In this document: positions 60,594 to 64,000 of the stretch, piece by piece
How positions within the stretch are numbered: the stretch's first letter is position 1
Layout: each line of letters opens with the position of its first letter
Assembly (NCBI RefSeq): GCF_035594125.1
Contig: NC_087163.1
Location: forward strand, 1,955,001 to 2,019,000
Length of the DNA stretch: 64,000 nt
From: Scylla paramamosain
Lineage: Eukaryota; Arthropoda; Malacostraca; Decapoda; Portunidae
Reading direction: 5' to 3'
Position numbers and translations under genes: made by a program
Notes under the pieces: model-generated
Told to the model about the DNA's origin: nothing
The model's input: the letters and a program-made list of their open reading frames with translations, nothing else
The model's database searches: none

Positions 60594-61546
60594 TCTCACA
60601 GACACACTGCACAAAATCGAGCAACCTGGTATTTTTTAATTGATGCTGAATACAGGTGACAGCAAAGCATTTAAGGGAGAAAGAAAGACTCATCTATCTT
60701 TCAAAGTAATACCTAAATAGTGCATGAAACAAAAAAGCCCAGCCCTTCTCTACTTCCCATGGAGTGTATGAGGAAAAATCAACCTAGTGAGAGAGTGACC
60801 TTGGACATAATTCACAGCTTCTTGCAATTCTTCTTGCAGGTAGTTTATATTTTTCATGTCTACAATAAAACATTCATTATCCTTATTTGATGCTTTCTTT
60901 TGTCTATTTTAATACTTTGTAGCAAGCTATGGGTGAAACATGTACTCAACATGTACCTCCCTATACTGGAGGCTGGCCACTGGCTTTGAAGTGCTCCATG
61001 GGGGATAACAAAGTTCCAAAGGGCAGGGAACTTTGGGGCAACACACACAAGCAGCTGAACCTTGACACATGGGTCAGGACAAATGTTCAGATTTATACTC
61101 AAGAAAGTTATGTGTGGAAAAGAGGCAATGGAGGAAAACTAAATTCACTTATTGAAGTGAATAAGAATGCAATGAAGTATTACATGCCTATAGGCAGAGA
61201 ATGGTGCAAGTTAGTGGAAGAGCAGTGAAGGCGAGGGCTTGTGGCATGAGAGATCCACTCAGCCACTACCTAAAGATGACTCGTAGCCTTGGCTCGGCCC
61301 TGCAGGTGACAGGTGACACCCCCCATCACCCCCAACCCCCTTGCAGGGTCACCCAAGGCAGTAGGCACAGGCTGAAGGGTCAGTGGCTTGCCTGTGACCT
61401 CAAGGTATGGAGTTTTCTCCCTTACAAAATAATACAGTATACACATTGATGAACACCTGCAAAGCAAGAGACACTTTTTGCTGTGCTGGTGTTGTGGTGT
61501 TGAAAGTGTTGAACTTAGCAGCAGAAAACATCACTCACCGAGCCTG
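59947..61546. other. Stretch with repeats and weak plus-strand frames
   Basis: CA then CT microsatellites lie at 60498-60588. A 99-codon plus frame (60929-61228) and a possible plus exon at 61343-61402 (CCCCCTTGCAG before it, AAG|GTATGG after it) have no family motif. I do not call them genes. Confidence 0.4.
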
Positions 61547-61598
61547 GCGGTGAGCGTTCAAAGCGATCTTTACTACATCATGCAATGCAAATTCAAAC
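61547..61598 (-). CDS. Candidate exon of an unidentified minus-strand gene
   Basis: Bounded by GATGTAG acceptor and GTGAGT donor on the minus strand. The only open frame reads FEFALHDVVKIALNAHRQAR. The sequence looks like a helical protein segment. I could not name the family. The exon would need an incoming codon phase of 2. Confidence 0.35.
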
Positions 61599-61800
61599 CT
61601 ACATCAATTTCTCCCTAAACACTGCTTATTAGTATAATGCACTACTGATGCTGACACCCCATCTCTGTTAGCCATCCTACACACCTATGCACTAAAGCTA
61701 CCAATGTTTATCATACACCATATGCAGGGCCATCAAAATACAGAAAAAAATATATAATTTGTGGCCTTACATTATGTTCAACCCTGCATACAATTACACT

Positions 61801-61907
<107 letters not shown>

Positions 61908-62013
61908 TTTTCCACTGGTCTGTAAAGCACTCACACACACACACACACACAAACACACATGCAGGAAGAGATGTGAGGCCTGATGACACAGACAGCAGTG
62001 ATCCCCTGTATAC

Positions 62014-62109
62014 CTGTCTGGCCACCTCATTCCCTCTGGCAGTGACACCTGTAATCAAGCCTGCACCTCCCCCTCTCATAGCTGCCATACGGAGAAATGT
62101 GATGATGAT
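62014..62109 (-). CDS. Candidate exon of an unidentified minus-strand gene
   Basis: A 96-base block between CATGCAG (acceptor) and CAG|GTATAC (donor) on the minus strand has a single open frame of 32 codons, IIITFLRMAAMRGGGAG followed by LITGVTARGNEVARQ. It looks coding. It ends in phase 0 and so does not join 61547-61598 directly; an unseen exon or a different arrangement is needed. Family not recognised. Confidence 0.35.
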
Positions 62110-63771
62110 CTGCATGGGAGATGAACATCCTGTGTATGTATGCTCCTGCCTGAACCATCCAGTAGCCAGTGAAGGATCAGAACACCTTCCTAAATTCTAA
62201 GGCTACATTCCTACTGTATGCTTGTGCTTGTATAACATATTAACACATGACTTGCAGCAGCTGTTTTATAATCAAGAGTGAAGCTTGTAATTCTAATGGG
62301 AAAACTGGTGCTTTTTAAGGAACTATACACATATAAAGCTCTAATGCATGGGCACCTCAGTCCAGTAGGAGCACAAGAACACACACAACTGTCCACATGT
62401 GTGTCTGTTGAGTAGAAGCATGTAGGAGTGCAAGAGCTTCAAGAATGTGTACATATATGAATGATACTTGTCTCATATCTAATGCTTGGAAACTCCTAGA
62501 CACAGAACTTTTCTGTATTCTTAGGGTGGGAAATAAGCTGTGTTTTTTGAGCTACTGGAAGAAATTACACAGTTAAGGACTGGAGTAACAGATGGTGTTG
62601 TCAGTGATCTACAGTTAGTCAATTCAAGACGTGTCAGTCTCCACACAGGAAAGTTCTGTATCTGGAATCAATGGTTTATGCCAGTAGATATCATGACCAT
62701 GAAATGAACCAAGCCTGGAACTTTGTCTTAGCATAATGAACACAGATTAATCCTAATACATAAGTCCACTATCACCTCTCAGTGTCATTGAGAGCTTGTG
62801 AGTGATAACCACAAAAGAGAGATATGTATGGTTTCTCCGCCCTACCTTACTGCAGTGATCTATGCCACTGACAGCAGTACAGAGCATACCATCTTTGTAT
62901 GTGTTGCACTGCTCCAAGGAAAGAGCACACACAACTCAACTAACACAAGTACAGTACATGAGTTTAGCCCCCACTGTGTGTAGGAGAGCTTGTGTACTGT
63001 CAACTTGATACTGTGCTACCTTCCTGTGTTGTAGTGATAAACATTCCCTTCATCCCCCACAAGTGGCATCTAATCACCACAAGCACCCACCAGGGAATGT
63101 TCAGATCATTACCTCAGTGACTACATTACACAAAAAACTGGTGACTGAAAAACAATCTGATTTTGTGACATCTAGAGGGATACACTTAATACATCCTCAG
63201 TGAAACAAACTCTTTGCACTAGAACTTATTTTTGGTGACTATGAAACTCATATGGATAAAAAAAATTCCTTCTACATAGTTTCCTTTAAGAAAGAGAGTA
63301 CACAAACTTTATCTTTTAAGTAATTTACTTACTATATCCTAAGCTGCTAACCTTTCCCATTTCTTCATAGTAAGCACACTCTTTAGTCCTTGACAGGTAT
63401 AACAAATGGTAAAGTAATCACATCATAGTACAAGTTATCAAAAAATATATACAGTATATACTGTACTATTAACACATCACAATGACATACTATATGAAAA
63501 CACGCAACACAAAACAGGTTCAAAAGGAACTGTTATAAAACAAGATATTGGCAAAACTCTCTCCTTACATGAAATGAGTGGCAGTTTGTTCTATTGTTGT
63601 AGCATTGAGGAGCATCACTTCACTCACTTAGAAAAGTCATCATCTGAGGCCTTGTGTTAGTTACCTCAGAAACTACCACAGTGGGTTGGAATAGTTGCAT
63701 AATTAAATATGTAGTAATAACTGCCTCTCTTTTATCTCTTATACATATAGCTGCTCTACTGAATATGGAAA

Positions 63772-63842
<71 letters not shown>

Positions 63843-64000
63843 AGAGGGGCCAATCTAAGCAGCAGAGATATGTGTCACTACAAAACATGTGTCCTTATGT
63901 ATTCTCTCTTCCCTCAACACACGCCTGCTCCCGCCACCATCCTTCTGACCCCAGCACATGCATGGCAGTGAGTGACGGAGAGAGTATGACAGTCTTGCCA
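62110..64000. other. AT-rich stretch at window end
   Basis: I see no exon that I can support. A CA microsatellite lies at 63774-63837. Confidence 0.5.

Noticed and set aside
60929..61228. 99-codon plus frame downstream of the acylated-protein gene
   Set aside because: Possible extra exon, but no convincing in-phase acceptor linked it to 59557 and no domain is recognised.

Overview
The window looks like nuclear DNA of a decapod crustacean, probably a crab. Three things point there. There are small secreted proteins with the GPSG repeats of calcified crustacean cuticle. The telomere-type repeat present is the arthropod TTAGG. Di- and trinucleotide microsatellites (GA, GT, TA, TTA, GTA) are exceptionally dense. 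Genes are intron-split, and most long reading frames are microsatellite translations or antisense shadows.

Layout. 1-10150 holds no gene I can support: microsatellites, a mosaic of trinucleotide repeats at 7371-8243, and a mariner-like transposase remnant at 9038-9404. 10155-22912 is an array of three plus-strand cuticle protein genes, each with a TATA box exactly 66 bp before its ATG. Between units 1 and 2 sits a 1.8 kb duplicated piece of the neighbouring NUDT16-like gene. 24531-28726 (minus) is a complete five-exon NUDT16-like Nudix hydrolase gene. 31738-38229 (minus) is a six-exon gene of the failed-axon-connections (FAXC) family. 40420-40850 is a reverse transcriptase remnant. 41217-45941 is a whole PIF/Harbinger DNA transposon: 56-bp terminal inverted repeats, TAA target duplications, a transposase gene with one frameshift, and a convergent MADF/Myb-like partner gene. 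48350-54483 (minus) is a second five-exon NUDT16-like gene. Its first intron carries a 424-bp palindromic element (53882-54305) that contains TTAGG-type repeats and has a perfect 8-bp target duplication. 58341-59680 (plus) is a two-exon gene for an acidic protein with an N-terminus suited to myristoylation and palmitoylation. 59914-62109 holds splice-bounded candidate minus-strand exons of an unidentified gene.

Together: the two NUDT16 paralogs have identical exon phases and nearly identical exon lengths, so they are products of an old duplication. The cuticle array grew by more recent duplications that also moved a NUDT16 fragment. All intron-exon structures were built by hand from splice signals, phase continuity and family recall. 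No search or transcript data were used.
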